A stretch of 64,000 bases of DNA from Bacteroidota bacterium (GCA_022573715.1 JACZTL010000011.1:1-64000), one strand, 5' to 3'. Positions 8,729 through 18,838 are shown, counted from the first letter of the stretch. Notes: generated from the sequence alone by a model not told the origin. Made by a program: numbers and translations.

Positions 8729-10180
8729 ATGAAAAAACTAATTTTTACATTTTTTTTAATTTTCGGGTTAACTCAGTTTAATCTCGGGCAAGGTACTGAT
8801 ATAAATACCAACAATAATTTATCCCGTACTTATGTTATTACTCTTGGAGGAGGTGTTACTATAGCAAAAGCAGATTACCCCTCCACAAAATTAGGCTCTC
8901 TTTTTAAAAGTTCTTTCGAGTATAATTTTCCCTCATCTTCAAGTGTGACTTTTGGAATCAAGCTTTTTGGTGCAAGAGGAGTATTTAATGGTGAAGATAG
9001 AATCGGAGTTACTAAAGAGTTTCAAACTCCATTCTGGTATATTTGAGCCGGTCCGTCTATAACTTTTACATTAAGTGAGAAAGTATATACAACAATATCT
9101 GCTGGTGTTTCAAGCCTTTGGTTCTATCCAAAAGATATTAGAGATAACAGACTGCCTAATTTTGCTGCCAATGTATATGACAATCAAATTCTTGCGACAA
9201 ATGTTGATATAAGCCTTAGATTCATGACATCTGATAAAATAAGCTTGAATTTATTTGGAGGTGTTTTTGCAGGAAATAGCACGAACAATGATTATTTTGA
9301 TGATCTTAATTCTGGGGATGCAATTGATTTAGTTTTTTCAACGGGTGTAACCCTTTCTTATTACTTTTGGGTGGAAAAAGATATCGATGGTGATGGGATA
9401 GTAGATTCTAAAGATATGTGTCCAAATACTCCGAAAGGAGTTAAGGTTGATAACTTCGGATGTCCTCTTGATACAGACGGAGACGGAATTGCAGATTATC
9501 TTGATAAATGTTCTGATACACCTAAAGGAGTTAAAGTTGATAGTTATGGATGTCCTTTGGATACAGACGGTGACGGAGTGGCAGATTATCTTGATAAATG
9601 TCCTAATACCCCTTCAGGAGTTAAAATTGATAGTGATGGATGTCCTTTAGATACGGACGGAGACGGAGTAGCAGATTATCTTGACAAATGTCCTGATACC
9701 CCTTCTGGAGTAAAAGTTGATAGTGATGGATGTCCTTTGGACACTGACGGAGACGGAGTAGCAGATTATCTTGATAAATGTCCGGACACACCTAAAAATA
9801 ACAAAGTTGATAATAATGGATGCTCAATATTAGAGCCAATGATAATAGGTACCGTTGCTAATTTTACATTTGATAGTTTTAATTTGGTAAAAGATTCATA
9901 TCCTAAATTAAACAAATTAGTAAACTCAATGAAAGAACAAACACAATACATAGCCATTGTTGAAGGATATACAGATGCATATGGTAAAGCTAATTATAAT
10001 ATGATATTATCTAAACGAAGAGCTGAAAGTGTAATAAATTACCTTGTTGGTAAGGGTGTTAATAGAGATAGATTTAGAGTTCAAGCATATGGTGAGACTA
10101 ACCCTGTTGCATCAAATAAAACTAAAGAAGGCAGGGCAAATAACAGGAGAGTTGTAATTAAATTGATGCAAAAAAATTAA
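8729..10180 (+). pseudogene. OmpA-like outer-membrane protein with TSP3 repeats, interrupted by TGA
   Basis: The reading frame runs from ATG 8729 (strong ribosome-binding site AGGAGG) to the stop at 10180 without a frameshift, but it has one in-frame TGA at 9044-9046. The order is signal peptide (first ~20 residues), a beta-barrel part across the TGA, five 30-residue thrombospondin type 3 calcium-binding repeats, and an OmpA C-terminal peptidoglycan-binding domain (GYTDAYGKANYN, SKRRAESV, NNRRVVI). The continuation AGPSITFTLSEKV after the TGA is normal barrel sequence, so a single base change (from GGA or TGG, for example) is the simplest explanation. It may be a true nonsense mutation, a sequencing error or read-through. 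A terminator follows. Confidence 0.8.
9380..9829 (+). repeat. Five tandem 90-bp units encoding TSP3 calcium repeats
   Basis: The coding sequence contains five consecutive 30-codon units, each with a DxDGDGxxD calcium-binding core, a Cys near the middle (KCPDTP) and a Cys near the end (GCPL). The middle units are nearly identical, pointing to recent unit duplication. Such arrays form a rigid linker between the outer-membrane barrel and the OmpA domain. Confidence 0.9.
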
Positions 10181-10247
10181 AAAGTAGATTCTAGTTATCA
10201 ATAGCTAAAATACTACTGATAAAAATACTTTAGGTTAAATTTATTAG

Positions 10248-10279
10248 GAAGCGGTCTATATTAGACCGCTTCTTTTTTT
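10248..10279 (+). terminator. Strong intrinsic terminator after the OmpA-like gene
   Basis: An 11-bp perfect stem, GAAGCGGTCTA (10248-10258) and TAGACCGCTTC (10262-10272), with a 3-nt loop, is followed by seven T. It ends transcription of the OmpA-like gene. Confidence 0.92.
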
Positions 10280-10530
10280 ATCAATAAAATGAATATCTAT
10301 TAATTAGATAAATGAGTTAACACCTTCCACAAACATTTACTTTATCATTGAACATTAATTGATAGCGACAGCAATATTATCCATAAATTTTAATGAATTT
10401 TTTGTAAAACAATTTTTATTTATATTAGAATCATATTATCTGATTTAGAAATAAATATCTAATTAAGTAAACTCAATTATTTTTATCTTATCTTTTAATA
10501 AATATAAACTGTGTAAATCTATTAAAGTAA

Positions 10531-10605
10531 GCGCCCATAGTTCAATTGGATAGAACGTCGGATGGAGTTTATCCGGCGAAGACTAAGTTCCGGAGGTTGG
10601 AAGTA
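10531..10605 (+). pseudogene. Damaged tRNA-Arg copy
   Basis: The first 33 nt (10531-10563) are identical to the 5' half of the intact tRNA-Arg(CCG) 164 bp downstream. The anticodon loop is then replaced by about 23 unrelated nt, the 13-nt segment GTTCCGGAGGTTG reappears, and the T-arm and 3' acceptor strand are missing. No sequence complementary to the 5' acceptor strand follows, so a mature tRNA cannot form. The CGGAT...ATCCG arms around the insert can still make a hairpin. This looks like a tandem duplication followed by decay, or a relic of an insertion. Confidence 0.8.
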
Positions 10606-10694
10606 TTTTTAAATGACAATTAAAATTAAGTAATTTCATTTATTTTAACACATCTTTATAATAAATTTAGACAGTACAATTCTTTTTAGTATAA

Positions 10695-10768
10695 GCGCCC
10701 ATAGTTCAATTGGATAGAACGTCGGATTCCGGTTCCGGAGGTTGAAGGTTCGAGTCCTTCTGGGCGCA
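10695..10768 (+). tRNA. tRNA-Arg (anticodon CCG)
   Basis: A complete 74-nt cloverleaf. The acceptor stem is GCGCCCA/TGGGCGC, the D-stem GTTC/GAAC, the anticodon stem TCGGA/TCCGG around the loop TTCCGGT (anticodon CCG, reads CGG), the T-stem GAAGG/CCTTC around TTCGAGT, and the discriminator A. CCA is not encoded. Confidence 0.96.
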
Positions 10769-10869
10769 CTTATTTAGTAACTAATTTCTGGAAGATTGAA
10801 ATATTTAATTGTAAATTTACACTCTAAAATTTAATTAGTAACAAATAATACTCATCAAGGAATTATTGA

Positions 10870-11556
10870 ATGTTAAAGAAAAAGAAAAAACTCACCAAAA
10901 AAGCAATTAAAGAAGATAAACTTGTTACAAGCTTTAACAATACTCTTGCTTTTATTGATGAATACAGATCAAAAATAATGTTGTATGGCGGTATTGTTTT
11001 AGTCACAGTAGTTTTAATAATATTTTTTGTAAACAGAAACATTCAATTAAATCAGCAAGCAGGATTAGAACTATCAAGAATGGTTACGATTTATGACAGC
11101 GGAAGTTATCTTGAAGCAATAAACGGTAAACCGGGAACAAAACTTATTGGATTAAAGAAAATTGTTGAAGATTACAGCGGAACTAAAAATGGAGAAACTG
11201 CAAAAATATATCTTGCAAATTCATACAATTTTTTAGGTAAATATGATGAAGCGTTTAAATATTTTAAAGATTATGATGGAAATATTAATATGTATAAAGC
11301 TGCTTCCTTAGCTGGACAGGGGGATTATTATGCTTCTAAGAAAGACTATGCAAAAGCTGGAGATTATTTTGAAAAAGCTGCTCATATTAATGAGCTAGTT
11401 GCACTTAATCCCGAATATTTATTGAAAGCAGGTATAAATTATTTATTTGCCGGAAATAAAACGAAAGCCAAAGAGGTCTTAAATAATATTAAAACGGATT
11501 ATAAAACCTTCACAGTTTCAAATCAGGTTGATAAATATTTAGTACAGACTGAATAA
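10870..11556 (+). CDS. Membrane-anchored TPR protein (YfgM-like)
   Basis: A 228-aa protein with a lysine-rich cytoplasmic start, one membrane helix at about residues 37-57 and tetratricopeptide-type helical repeats to the end (for example AKIYLANSYNFLGKYDEAFKYF and KKDYAKAGDYFEKAA). The layout resembles YfgM, the periplasmic TPR partner of the SecYEG/PpiD translocon in Proteobacteria. The assignment rests on architecture, so a chaperone or envelope-assembly role is an inference. It is a single gene between the tRNA and efp. Confidence 0.7.
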   Translation: MLKKKKKLTKKAIKEDKLVTSFNNTLAFIDEYRSKIMLYGGIVLVTVVLIIFFVNRNIQLNQQAGLELSRMVTIYDSGSYLEAINGKPGTKLIGLKKIVEDYSGTKNGETAKIYLANSYNFLGKYDEAFKYFKDYDGNINMYKAASLAGQGDYYASKKDYAKAGDYFEKAAHINELVALNPEYLLKAGINYLFAGNKTKAKEVLNNIKTDYKTFTVSNQVDKYLVQTE

Positions 11557-11633
11557 TTATAACAAAATTGCACAATGATCTTTTCAATTTTATTATAATT
11601 TTGTTATAAAATAAATTGTAATAAATTGAATTC

Positions 11634-11664
11634 TTGACATTGAATGTATAGATATCTATTTTTT
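11634..11664 (+). promoter_or_regulatory. Candidate Bacteroidota-type promoter for efp-accB-accC
   Basis: TTG at 11634-11636 and TATTTTTT at 11657-11664 are separated by 20 nt. This is close to the -33/-7 consensus TTG and TAnnTTTG of Bacteroidota sigma factors; only the last base of the -7 box differs. It lies about 30 nt upstream of the efp ATG. Confidence 0.5.
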
Positions 11665-11692
11665 TTAATATTAAAGTTATTTGTAAATACTT

Positions 11693-12256
11693 ATGGCAGA
11701 TACATCGGATTTCAGAACAGGATTGATAATAAAATTTAAAAACAATTTATACACAATTATAAATTTTCAACACGTCAAACCCGGCAAAGGGGGAGCTTTT
11801 GTAAGAAGTACATTAAAAAATCTAAAAACAGGTAAAGTATTAGATAATACTTTTCGTGCCGGCGAAAACATAGAAGTGGTTAGGATTGAAAGAAGAAAAT
11901 ATCAATTCCTTTACCGTGAAGGTGATTTGCTTATTTGTATGGACAATGAAACTTATGATCAAATTAATGTTTCTAAAATACTTATTGGTAACAATGTCGA
12001 CTTCATAAAAGAAGGCGAACAATTGGACATTCTCTTTGACGGTACCGACATAGTGAATATAGAAGTTCCTATATTTGTACAGTTAACCGTAAATGAAACT
12101 GAACCCGGGTTTAAAGGAGATACAGCTACCGGTGCTACTAAACCTGCTGTTCTTGAAACCGGTGCAACAATAAATGTTCCTCTTTTTATAAATGTCGGTG
12201 ATGAATTAAAGGTTGATACTCGTACAAATTCTTACGTAGAGAGAGTGAAATTATAA
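11693..12256 (+). CDS. efp: Translation elongation factor P
   Basis: Relieves ribosome stalling at polyproline stretches by binding between the P and E sites. The 187-aa length and the three-domain OB/KOW layout are normal. The tip loop reads HVKPGKGGAF, with Lys32 at the place modified in other bacteria; no modification enzyme is seen nearby. The C-terminal signature (GDTATGATKPA, GATINVPLFINVGD) is intact. It leads a likely operon with accB and accC, a common arrangement. Confidence 0.97.
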   Translation: MADTSDFRTGLIIKFKNNLYTIINFQHVKPGKGGAFVRSTLKNLKTGKVLDNTFRAGENIEVVRIERRKYQFLYREGDLLICMDNETYDQINVSKILIGNNVDFIKEGEQLDILFDGTDIVNIEVPIFVQLTVNETEPGFKGDTATGATKPAVLETGATINVPLFINVGDELKVDTRTNSYVERVKL

Positions 12257-12271
12257 AATTTAAGGTGAAGA

Positions 12272-12739
12272 ATGGACTTAAATCTGATAAAAAAATTAGT
12301 TAAAATTTTTAATGCCAGTGATATTACTGAACTTGAAGTTGAAAAAGACGGTGTTCGCATTAAAATATGCAAACAAATTGAAAATGTTACAGTTCCTTTT
12401 GTTCCGCAAGTAACTTCTCAAAATATTTCTCAGCCTGCTGTTGAAAATTCAAAAACTAAAGAAGAAACAAAAGCTAATGAACAGGAAAATACAGCAAACC
12501 TTCACGAGATTCATTCACCGATTGTAGGAACATTTTACAGAGCCCCGGCACCTGATGCAGATTCTTATGTGAAAGTAGGCGATACAATATCCAAAGGTTC
12601 CGTTTTATGTATTGTTGAAGCTATGAAATTAATGAATGAAATTGAATCTGACGTAAACGGTAAAATTATAAAAATCATTGTCGACAACGGTAATCCTGTT
12701 GAGTACAATCAACCTTTATTTTTAATAGAAACCTCTTAA
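12272..12739 (+). CDS. accB: Biotin carboxyl carrier protein of acetyl-CoA carboxylase
   Basis: Carries the biotin-bound carboxyl group between biotin carboxylase and carboxyltransferase in the first step of fatty acid synthesis. A short N-terminal helix-rich part is followed by a flexible linker (about 40-75) and a biotinyl domain with the EAMKLMN motif; Lys119 is the biotinylated residue. The [15 protein letters not shown] segment (the thumb region) is typical. It starts 15 nt after efp and is followed by accC. Confidence 0.96.
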   Translation: MDLNLIKKLVKIFNASDITELEVEKDGVRIKICKQIENVTVPFVPQVTSQNISQPAVENSKTKEETKANEQENTANLHEIHSPIVGTFYRAPAPDADSYVKVGDTISKGSVLCIVEAMKLMNEIESDVNGKIIKIIVDNGNPVEYNQPLFLIETS

Positions 12740-12770
12740 TAATTCCAAGTTTTTTTAAGTAGAGGAAGAA

Positions 12771-14108
12771 TTGTTTAATAAAATATTAATTGCCAATCGA
12801 GGCGAAATTGCTCTTCGCATAATAAGATCTTGCAAAGAACTTGGAATAAAAACTGTTGCTGTTTATTCCGAAGCAGATACAGACTCTTTACACGTAACAT
12901 TTGCCGACGAAGCCGTATGCATTGGACCTGCTCAAAGCTCTGAAAGTTATTTAAAAATACCTCTCATAATATCTGCCGCACAAATTACCGGTGCGGATGC
13001 AATACACCCGGGATACGGTTTCTTGGCTGAGAATGCTGATTTTTCTGCAATCTGTGAAGAATCAGATATAAAATTTATTGGACCTTCACCCGATATGATA
13101 AATGCAATGGGTGATAAATCTTTTGCCAAAGAAACAATGAAACAAAACGGTGTACCCGTAATTCCCGGAAGTGATGGAGTTATTGAAAGCATAAAAGAAG
13201 GGAAATTCTTAGCAATAGAAATTGGCTACCCGGTAATCATAAAAGCTTCAGCCGGCGGCGGCGGAAAAGGAATGAGAATTGCCTGGAAAGAGAATGAATT
13301 TGAAAATGCTTTTAATACTGCAAAATCCGAGGCGGCAATCTCTTTCGGAAAAGATGATGTTTATCTTGAAAAATTTATTGAAAATCCCCGTCACATCGAA
13401 ATACAAATAATGGGAGATATGTATGGCAATGCTCATCATTACGGAGAGAGGGACTGTTCCATTCAGAGACGACATCAAAAACTTCTTGAGGAATCACCCT
13501 CACCCGCAATTGATGAAGTAATAAGAAACAAGATGGGTGAAGCAGCTTTACTTGGTGTTAAAGCTGTAAATTATGAAGGGGCAGGTACTTTTGAATTTTT
13601 ATTAGATAAACATAAGAATTTTTACTTCATGGAAATGAACACGAGAATTCAGGTTGAACATCCCGTTACTGAAACGGTGTATGGAGTAGATTTAATAAGA
13701 CAGCAGATTTTGGTTGCTTCCGGTGAAAAAATAGAAACTCTTCCACGTAAGCCCATAGGACATAGTATAGAATTCAGAATAAATGCTGAAGACCCTTCTG
13801 CAGATTTCAGACCTTCTCCTGGCTTGATTCAGTCATTGCATTTTCCTGGTGGATATGGAATCAGAGTAGATTCACACATTTATCACGGTTATACTATTCC
13901 TCCATATTATGATTCACTAATTGCAAAATTAATTGTATGGGGAAAAAACAGAGAGCACGCAATAATGAGGGGACGAAGAGCATTAGAAGAATTTACTGTC
14001 GAAGGAATAAAAACTACTATTCCTTTCCATTTAAAAATACTTGAAGATGAAAAATTCTTGAGCGGTAATTTTGACACCAGTTTTATAGAAAAATTTAAAT
14101 ATGAATAA
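12771..14108 (+). CDS. accC: Biotin carboxylase subunit of acetyl-CoA carboxylase
   Basis: ATP-dependent carboxylation of biotin on AccB. It has a full-length (445 aa) biotin carboxylase N-domain ([14 protein letters not shown]), an ATP-grasp domain with the glycine-rich loop [11 protein letters not shown], the [14 protein letters not shown] catalytic segment and the C-terminal domain. The start is TTG at 12771, preceded by AGAGGAAG as ribosome-binding site. It lies 31 nt after accB. The carboxyltransferase genes are not in this window. Confidence 0.97.
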   Translation: MFNKILIANRGEIALRIIRSCKELGIKTVAVYSEADTDSLHVTFADEAVCIGPAQSSESYLKIPLIISAAQITGADAIHPGYGFLAENADFSAICEESDIKFIGPSPDMINAMGDKSFAKETMKQNGVPVIPGSDGVIESIKEGKFLAIEIGYPVIIKASAGGGGKGMRIAWKENEFENAFNTAKSEAAISFGKDDVYLEKFIENPRHIEIQIMGDMYGNAHHYGERDCSIQRRHQKLLEESPSPAIDEVIRNKMGEAALLGVKAVNYEGAGTFEFLLDKHKNFYFMEMNTRIQVEHPVTETVYGVDLIRQQILVASGEKIETLPRKPIGHSIEFRINAEDPSADFRPSPGLIQSLHFPGGYGIRVDSHIYHGYTIPPYYDSLIAKLIVWGKNREHAIMRGRRALEEFTVEGIKTTIPFHLKILEDEKFLSGNFDTSFIEKFKYE

Positions 14109-14155
14109 AATTATAATTAGTATAATTTACTGATTAAAAAGTTAAAGAGGTAAAA

Positions 14156-14536
14156 ATGAACTTCCCAGAGAATCTAAAATACAGTGATGATCACGAATGG
14201 ATATTAATAGAGGGTAATGTAGCAACAATAGGCATTACCGATTATGCGCAAAGTGAGTTAGGTGATATTGTGTTTGTGGATATAAACCCTGACTTAGCAG
14301 ATGTGCATGCTGGTGAAACACTCGGTACAATTGAAGCTGTAAAAACTGTAAGTGATATACTTGTACCCTTTAACGGAAAAATTATTGAAATAAATAAAGC
14401 ATTAGCCGATGCACCTGAAGATGTTAATACCGATCCATACGGTAAAGGCTGGATGATAAAAATTGAAATATCCGATCCTTCAGAAATCGAAAAATTGTTG
14501 GATGTAGAAACTTATAAAATTCTAATCGGACAATAG
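14156..14536 (+). CDS. gcvH: Glycine cleavage system H protein
   Basis: The lipoylated shuttle protein of glycine decarboxylase. The 126-aa lipoyl domain carries the attachment lysine Lys63 in the IEAVKTVSD segment (ESVKAASD-like in other bacteria) and the family segments DDHEWI and LGDIVFVD. It is separated from accC by 47 nt and followed by a weak hairpin. The other glycine cleavage genes are not nearby, so it could also serve lipoate transfer in general. Confidence 0.95.
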   Translation: MNFPENLKYSDDHEWILIEGNVATIGITDYAQSELGDIVFVDINPDLADVHAGETLGTIEAVKTVSDILVPFNGKIIEINKALADAPEDVNTDPYGKGWMIKIEISDPSEIEKLLDVETYKILIGQ

Positions 14537-14590
14537 TTATTTATTAAAATTTCCTTTTACTTCTTTTCATAATTGATTTATTCCAGAAAA

Positions 14591-14617
14591 AAATCTTACA
14601 CTATAAGATTTTATTTT
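14591..14617 (+). terminator. Weak AT-rich hairpin after gcvH
   Basis: AAATCTTA (14591-14598) and TAAGATTT (14604-14611) form an 8-bp stem with a 5-nt loop, followed by TATTTT. The stem is low in GC, so termination may be inefficient. It separates gcvH from guaA. Confidence 0.45.
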
Positions 14618-14641
14618 AAATTATAATTTAAAAAATAGTTT

Positions 14642-16183
14642 ATGATTTCAGAAGAGAAAATACTTATTATTGATTTCGGCTCACAGTATACACAGCTTAT
14701 TGCCAGGAGAATAAGAGAAGCTAAAGTATTTTCTATTATCAAACCTTATTCTATTTCAATTGATGAGATACAAGAGTTAACTCCTAATGGAATCATATTA
14801 TCCGGTGGTCCTCAAAGTGTTAATGCAGAAAATGCTTATTCTATTGATGAAGAAATATTCAATATTGGCACACCAATTTTAGGTATTTGTTATGGACTAC
14901 AGCTCATCTGTAAATTACTAAAAGGAAAAGTTGAACCTGCTAAAAAAAGGGAATATGGAAAAGTTATTCTTAAAATTGAAGAAAAAAATAAATTATTTCT
15001 AAATGTAAAGAAAACATCTTCAATATGGATGAGTCACGGAGATTTAATTACGCAATTACCCGATAATTTTATAAACCTAGCTACCACTGATTCATCACCA
15101 AACTGTGCAATAGCAAATACAGAAAGAAACATTTACGGTGTTCAATTCCATCCTGAAGTAGACCATACAGAAGAAGGAAAAAAAATAATTAGTAATTTTC
15201 TTTTTGAAATCTGCCAATGTAAAGGTCTTTGGAAGTCTTCTAATTTTATTGAATCATCAATTGTTGAAATTCAAAATAAAATTGGTTCATCGAAAGCAAT
15301 ATGTGCTTTAAGCGGAGGAGTTGATTCTACTGTTGCAGCAGTGATAATGAAAAAAGCAATCGGGGATAATCTTATCTGTGTTCATATCGATACAGGGCTT
15401 ATGAGAAAGAACGAAAGCGAAAAAATCGAAAATATTTTTAGAGATGAATTAAATTTAAAAGTATTTTTCGTTAATGCCGAAGAAATATTCTTAAAAAGAT
15501 TGGAAGGTATTATAAACCCGGAAGAAAAAAGAAAAGTAATAGGAAATACATTTATAGAGTTATTTGAATCAGAAGCAAAAAAATATTCCGATTTAAAATT
15601 TCTTGTTCAGGGAACTTTATATCCCGATGTTATTGAATCTTCACCAGTTGCGGGGACTTCAAAAACGATTAAAACACATCACAATGTTGGCGGTTTACCT
15701 GAGAAAATGGATTTATTGCTAATCGAACCATTTAGAGAATTATTCAAAGACGAAGTAAGAAATATCGGTAGAGAATTAAGAATACCCGAATCATTTATAG
15801 AAAGACACCCCTTCCCCGGTCCTGGTTTAGCAGTTAGAGTAATTGGGGAAATTACTAAAGAGAGACTTGAGATATTAAAAGAAGCAGATGATATTTTTAT
15901 AACGGAGATAAAAGATGAAAATCTTTATTCAGAAATATGGCAGGCTTTTGCTGTGCTTCTACCGGTACTAACAGTTGGTGTGATGGGTGACTCTCGCACT
16001 TATGAAAATGTTATAGTATTAAGGGCAATTACTTCAACTGACGGTATGACAGCCGATTGGTTCAGGTTTGACTCTGATTTTTTATCAAAAGTCTCAAACG
16101 AAATTATTAACAACGTAAGGGGAATAAATAGAGTTGTTTATGATATTAGCTCAAAACCTCCTGCAACAATTGAGTGGGAATAA
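14642..16183 (+). CDS. guaA: GMP synthase (glutamine-hydrolysing)
   Basis: Converts XMP to GMP with glutamine and ATP. The N-terminal class I glutamine amidotransferase has its nucleophile Cys83 (GICYGLQ) and His/Glu in FHPEVDHTE. The ATP-pyrophosphatase P-loop is SGGVDST, and the C-terminal dimerisation domain ends in the usual KPPATIEWE. At 513 aa it is full length. The stop overlaps or nearly touches the next TPR gene. Confidence 0.97.
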   Translation: MISEEKILIIDFGSQYTQLIARRIREAKVFSIIKPYSISIDEIQELTPNGIILSGGPQSVNAENAYSIDEEIFNIGTPILGICYGLQLICKLLKGKVEPAKKREYGKVILKIEEKNKLFLNVKKTSSIWMSHGDLITQLPDNFINLATTDSSPNCAIANTERNIYGVQFHPEVDHTEEGKKIISNFLFEICQCKGLWKSSNFIESSIVEIQNKIGSSKAICALSGGVDSTVAAVIMKKAIGDNLICVHIDTGLMRKNESEKIENIFRDELNLKVFFVNAEEIFLKRLEGIINPEEKRKVIGNTFIELFESEAKKYSDLKFLVQGTLYPDVIESSPVAGTSKTIKTHHNVGGLPEKMDLLLIEPFRELFKDEVRNIGRELRIPESFIERHPFPGPGLAVRVIGEITKERLEILKEADDIFITEIKDENLYSEIWQAFAVLLPVLTVGVMGDSRTYENVIVLRAITSTDGMTADWFRFDSDFLSKVSNEIINNVRGINRVVYDISSKPPATIEWE

Positions 16184-16185
16184 TT

Positions 16186-17094
16186 TTGGGTAATAATCGT
16201 CAAATAGAATTTAAATTAAATAATGCCAAAAAGTTTGCTGCATCAGGTAAATTTTTACATGCTTCACAATTATATAAATCCTTAATTGAAGAGTTTCCGG
16301 ATAATGCAGAACCTTATTTTCAACTTGCACAATTATATCAAGATCAAAATCTATCAAAAGAATCTGAAAATTTATTATTAAATTATTTGAATGAAAATCC
16401 TGATAGAATTGATGTAATAATTTATTTAGCACAAATATATTTGAAAAGTTCAAAATGGAACGAAGTTGTCGAAATTTTAACACCAGTTACACCCGATGAA
16501 GAACCTTATGCTTTATTCCTTATAGGTTATGCATATTTTATGCTTGAAGATTATGAAATTGCAAAAATCAATTTTGAAAACTTTTTAAAGTTTAATAATG
16601 AACCGGAATTGTTTTATGAGACTCAATTGTTTTTATCTAAAATTTATCTTGCTCAGAGTAAATTTAATAAAGCTTTAGAATATGCGGAAAAATCGGAAAA
16701 GTTCTATTCAAATTATTGGGAACTTAAATTTATTTATGCCGAGATTTATTTAAGCACCAAAATGATAAACCATGCAATTAAAAATATTGAAACTTGTATA
16801 AAAATGAGTACTGCAAATTATAAGGTATATAAATTAGCAGGCGAGATTTATTATAAAGCAAAAAATTACATAAAATCAGAAAAATATTTTGTAGAATGTA
16901 TTAGCTTAAATGAAAACCAAAGCACGTATTTATACATCAAACTTGCAGACATTTGCATAAAAAACAAAAAAATTGATAAAGCTGTTAATTATTATGATTT
17001 GGTATTAAAAATGAATTCGAAACATAACATTGCTTTAAAAGGTAAAAAAAACGCTTTGTCTTTATTGAAAAACCAGAATACTTATAATGAATAA
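16186..17094 (+). CDS. Tetratricopeptide repeat protein
   Basis: About 302 aa made almost entirely of TPR-type helix pairs (for example AKKFAASGKFLHASQLYKSLIEE, EPYFQLAQLY, KAVNYYDLVLKMN), with no signal peptide or membrane helix, so it is cytoplasmic and probably a scaffold. The start is most likely TTG at 16186, just after guaA; a GTG at 16174 inside guaA is an alternative. Its stop overlaps the start of the next gene by 8 nt, so the two are translationally coupled and may work together at the envelope. Confidence 0.75.
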   Translation: MGNNRQIEFKLNNAKKFAASGKFLHASQLYKSLIEEFPDNAEPYFQLAQLYQDQNLSKESENLLLNYLNENPDRIDVIIYLAQIYLKSSKWNEVVEILTPVTPDEEPYALFLIGYAYFMLEDYEIAKINFENFLKFNNEPELFYETQLFLSKIYLAQSKFNKALEYAEKSEKFYSNYWELKFIYAEIYLSTKMINHAIKNIETCIKMSTANYKVYKLAGEIYYKAKNYIKSEKYFVECISLNENQSTYLYIKLADICIKNKKIDKAVNYYDLVLKMNSKHNIALKGKKNALSLLKNQNTYNE

Positions 17095-18838
17095 ATATAA
17101 AATTTCAACTTTTTTACTTGTACTTGTTTTTTGCTCAATATCTTTTTCACAAGTTAATCAAAATTTAATTGATAATAAGTTTAATGCCGCTGTTAGATTA
17201 TTTGAAAAAAGCAAATACTCTTTAGCATTAGAAATTTTTGAATGGATAATTGATAATAATAAAATAAACTCTAAAACTACGGTATCATATTTATTTAAAG
17301 CAAAATCAGAATTAAGATTAAACAAATTTAAGAATGCTAACATTACACTAAATAAATTATTACAGTACTATCCCGACAGTAAATATCGAAACGAAGCATT
17401 GCTTACTCTTTCTAAGTTATATTATATAATGAAAGACTACTTTGGGGGAATGAGTAAAATTATACAGCTCATTAGTGAAACAACCCTGCCGTATTATGTT
17501 CATTATGCAAAATCAACAGGAAAAAAAATAGCATTAAATTATCTATCCTCTTTTGATTTAATAAGAATTTATGATAGTTCCAAAAGTAAAATCATAACGC
17601 CCTTTATTCTGTATCTACTTGGACAGATTTATTTTAAGGAAGGGGATATACAAAGTTCAAAAAACTCTTTTAAAGAAATATTAAATCTTTACCCGAAATC
17701 TGCTGAGTACGAAGATGCTTTAAATCTTTATAAACATGGTGGGTTTGAAAGAAGAATAAGTTCTACAGAAACAATAATCGGTGTTATACTACCACTTGGT
17801 AAAAATGAAGATAAGTATTCTCCAGTTAATGAGATTTTGGAAGGAATACGCTTTGCAGTTAATGAGTTTAATAAAACACATGATGACAAAATAGGTTTAT
17901 TAGTCAGAAATTCAGAAAGAAACCGCGAAAAGATTTTTGAAATTAGAGATGAATTTGAAGATATACCAATATTAAAAGCCATTATTGGTCCTCTTTTTAG
18001 CGATGAAGTAAAATATGCTAATGAAGCTTTTTACAGGACTGACATTCCACTTATTTCTCCAACTGCAACGGAAAACGGTTTAACTTTACAAAATGAAAAT
18101 TTTTTTCAGGCAAATCCGTCTTTTGAAACACGTGGAAAAGTAATGGCAAATTATGCTTTTCATGTTGACACTGTAAGAAGAGCTGCAATCTTAAAAGCAA
18201 GTGATACTTATTCTTCAAAATTAGCACAAGCATTTGCTGAAGAGTTTACAAGATTAGGCGGCGAGATTTGGGTTGATTCAGATTATCAAAGCGGTAAATA
18301 TAATTTTAAAGAAAGTGTCAATAAAATAAATCAATTTAGAGATACACTTCAATGTATTTATGTACCTGTTTCCAGCAGTAACGATGCTGCTTATGTACTT
18401 TCTTATTTAGTTATTGATAGTTTACACGTGGATAGTCTAAATATAAAATTTTACGGAAACCAAGATTGGTTTTCATCAAAATTATTAAAATCATCTTCTA
18501 CTATCGGCAGTAATCTTATTTTTACGTCTGATTATTTTATTCCTTTCAGAAATAGAAATTATAAACAATTTAACAGAAAATATTTCGAACAAAATAAATA
18601 TGACTCTAATAGAAATGTTCTTTATGGTTACGATATTACAAAGTTCTTGCTTTCAATATTAAATGTAAACGGAGATAATGTTTATTCTGTTGCACAAGCA
18701 TTAAAAACAAGCAAAGAAGTAAAAGGTATTCACAATAATTTTTTATTTGATAAAAACAGAATAAATAGTTTTTTAAATTTAGTTAAATATAAAAATGGTA
18801 TTTTTAGACTAATTGATAGATATAAAATAAACGAATAA
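17087..18838 (+). CDS. Exported protein: TPR region plus periplasmic-binding-protein fold (LpoA-like)
   Basis: A 583-aa exported protein. A signal peptide (about 1-21, ending SFSQ) is followed by TPR-like helices (about 25-220) and a type I periplasmic-binding-protein domain (about 225-580: IIGVILPLG, ILEGIRFAVNEFN, PLISPTATENGL, AAILKASDTYSSKLAQAFAEEF). This two-part layout resembles LpoA, the activator of penicillin-binding protein 1A, and leucine-binding-type receptors. No ABC transporter genes are nearby, which favours a non-transport role, but this is an inference. It overlaps the TPR gene upstream. Confidence 0.75.
   Translation: MNKYKISTFLLVLVFCSISFSQVNQNLIDNKFNAAVRLFEKSKYSLALEIFEWIIDNNKINSKTTVSYLFKAKSELRLNKFKNANITLNKLLQYYPDSKYRNEALLTLSKLYYIMKDYFGGMSKIIQLISETTLPYYVHYAKSTGKKIALNYLSSFDLIRIYDSSKSKIITPFILYLLGQIYFKEGDIQSSKNSFKEILNLYPKSAEYEDALNLYKHGGFERRISSTETIIGVILPLGKNEDKYSPVNEILEGIRFAVNEFNKTHDDKIGLLVRNSERNREKIFEIRDEFEDIPILKAIIGPLFSDEVKYANEAFYRTDIPLISPTATENGLTLQNENFFQANPSFETRGKVMANYAFHVDTVRRAAILKASDTYSSKLAQAFAEEFTRLGGEIWVDSDYQSGKYNFKESVNKINQFRDTLQCIYVPVSSSNDAAYVLSYLVIDSLHVDSLNIKFYGNQDWFSSKLLKSSSTIGSNLIFTSDYFIPFRNRNYKQFNRKYFEQNKYDSNRNVLYGYDITKFLLSILNVNGDNVYSVAQALKTSKEVKGIHNNFLFDKNRINSFLNLVKYKNGIFRLIDRYKINE

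Noticed and set aside
9044-9046. Selenocysteine at the in-frame TGA codons
   Set aside because: Neither protein belongs to a selenoprotein family, and neither site is a redox or Cys-type position. No hairpin of the required kind was recognised after the TGA.
10531-10605. Intron-containing tRNA-Arg
   Set aside because: Removing the insert does not restore a tRNA, because the T-arm and 3' acceptor strand are also missing. It is a damaged copy.
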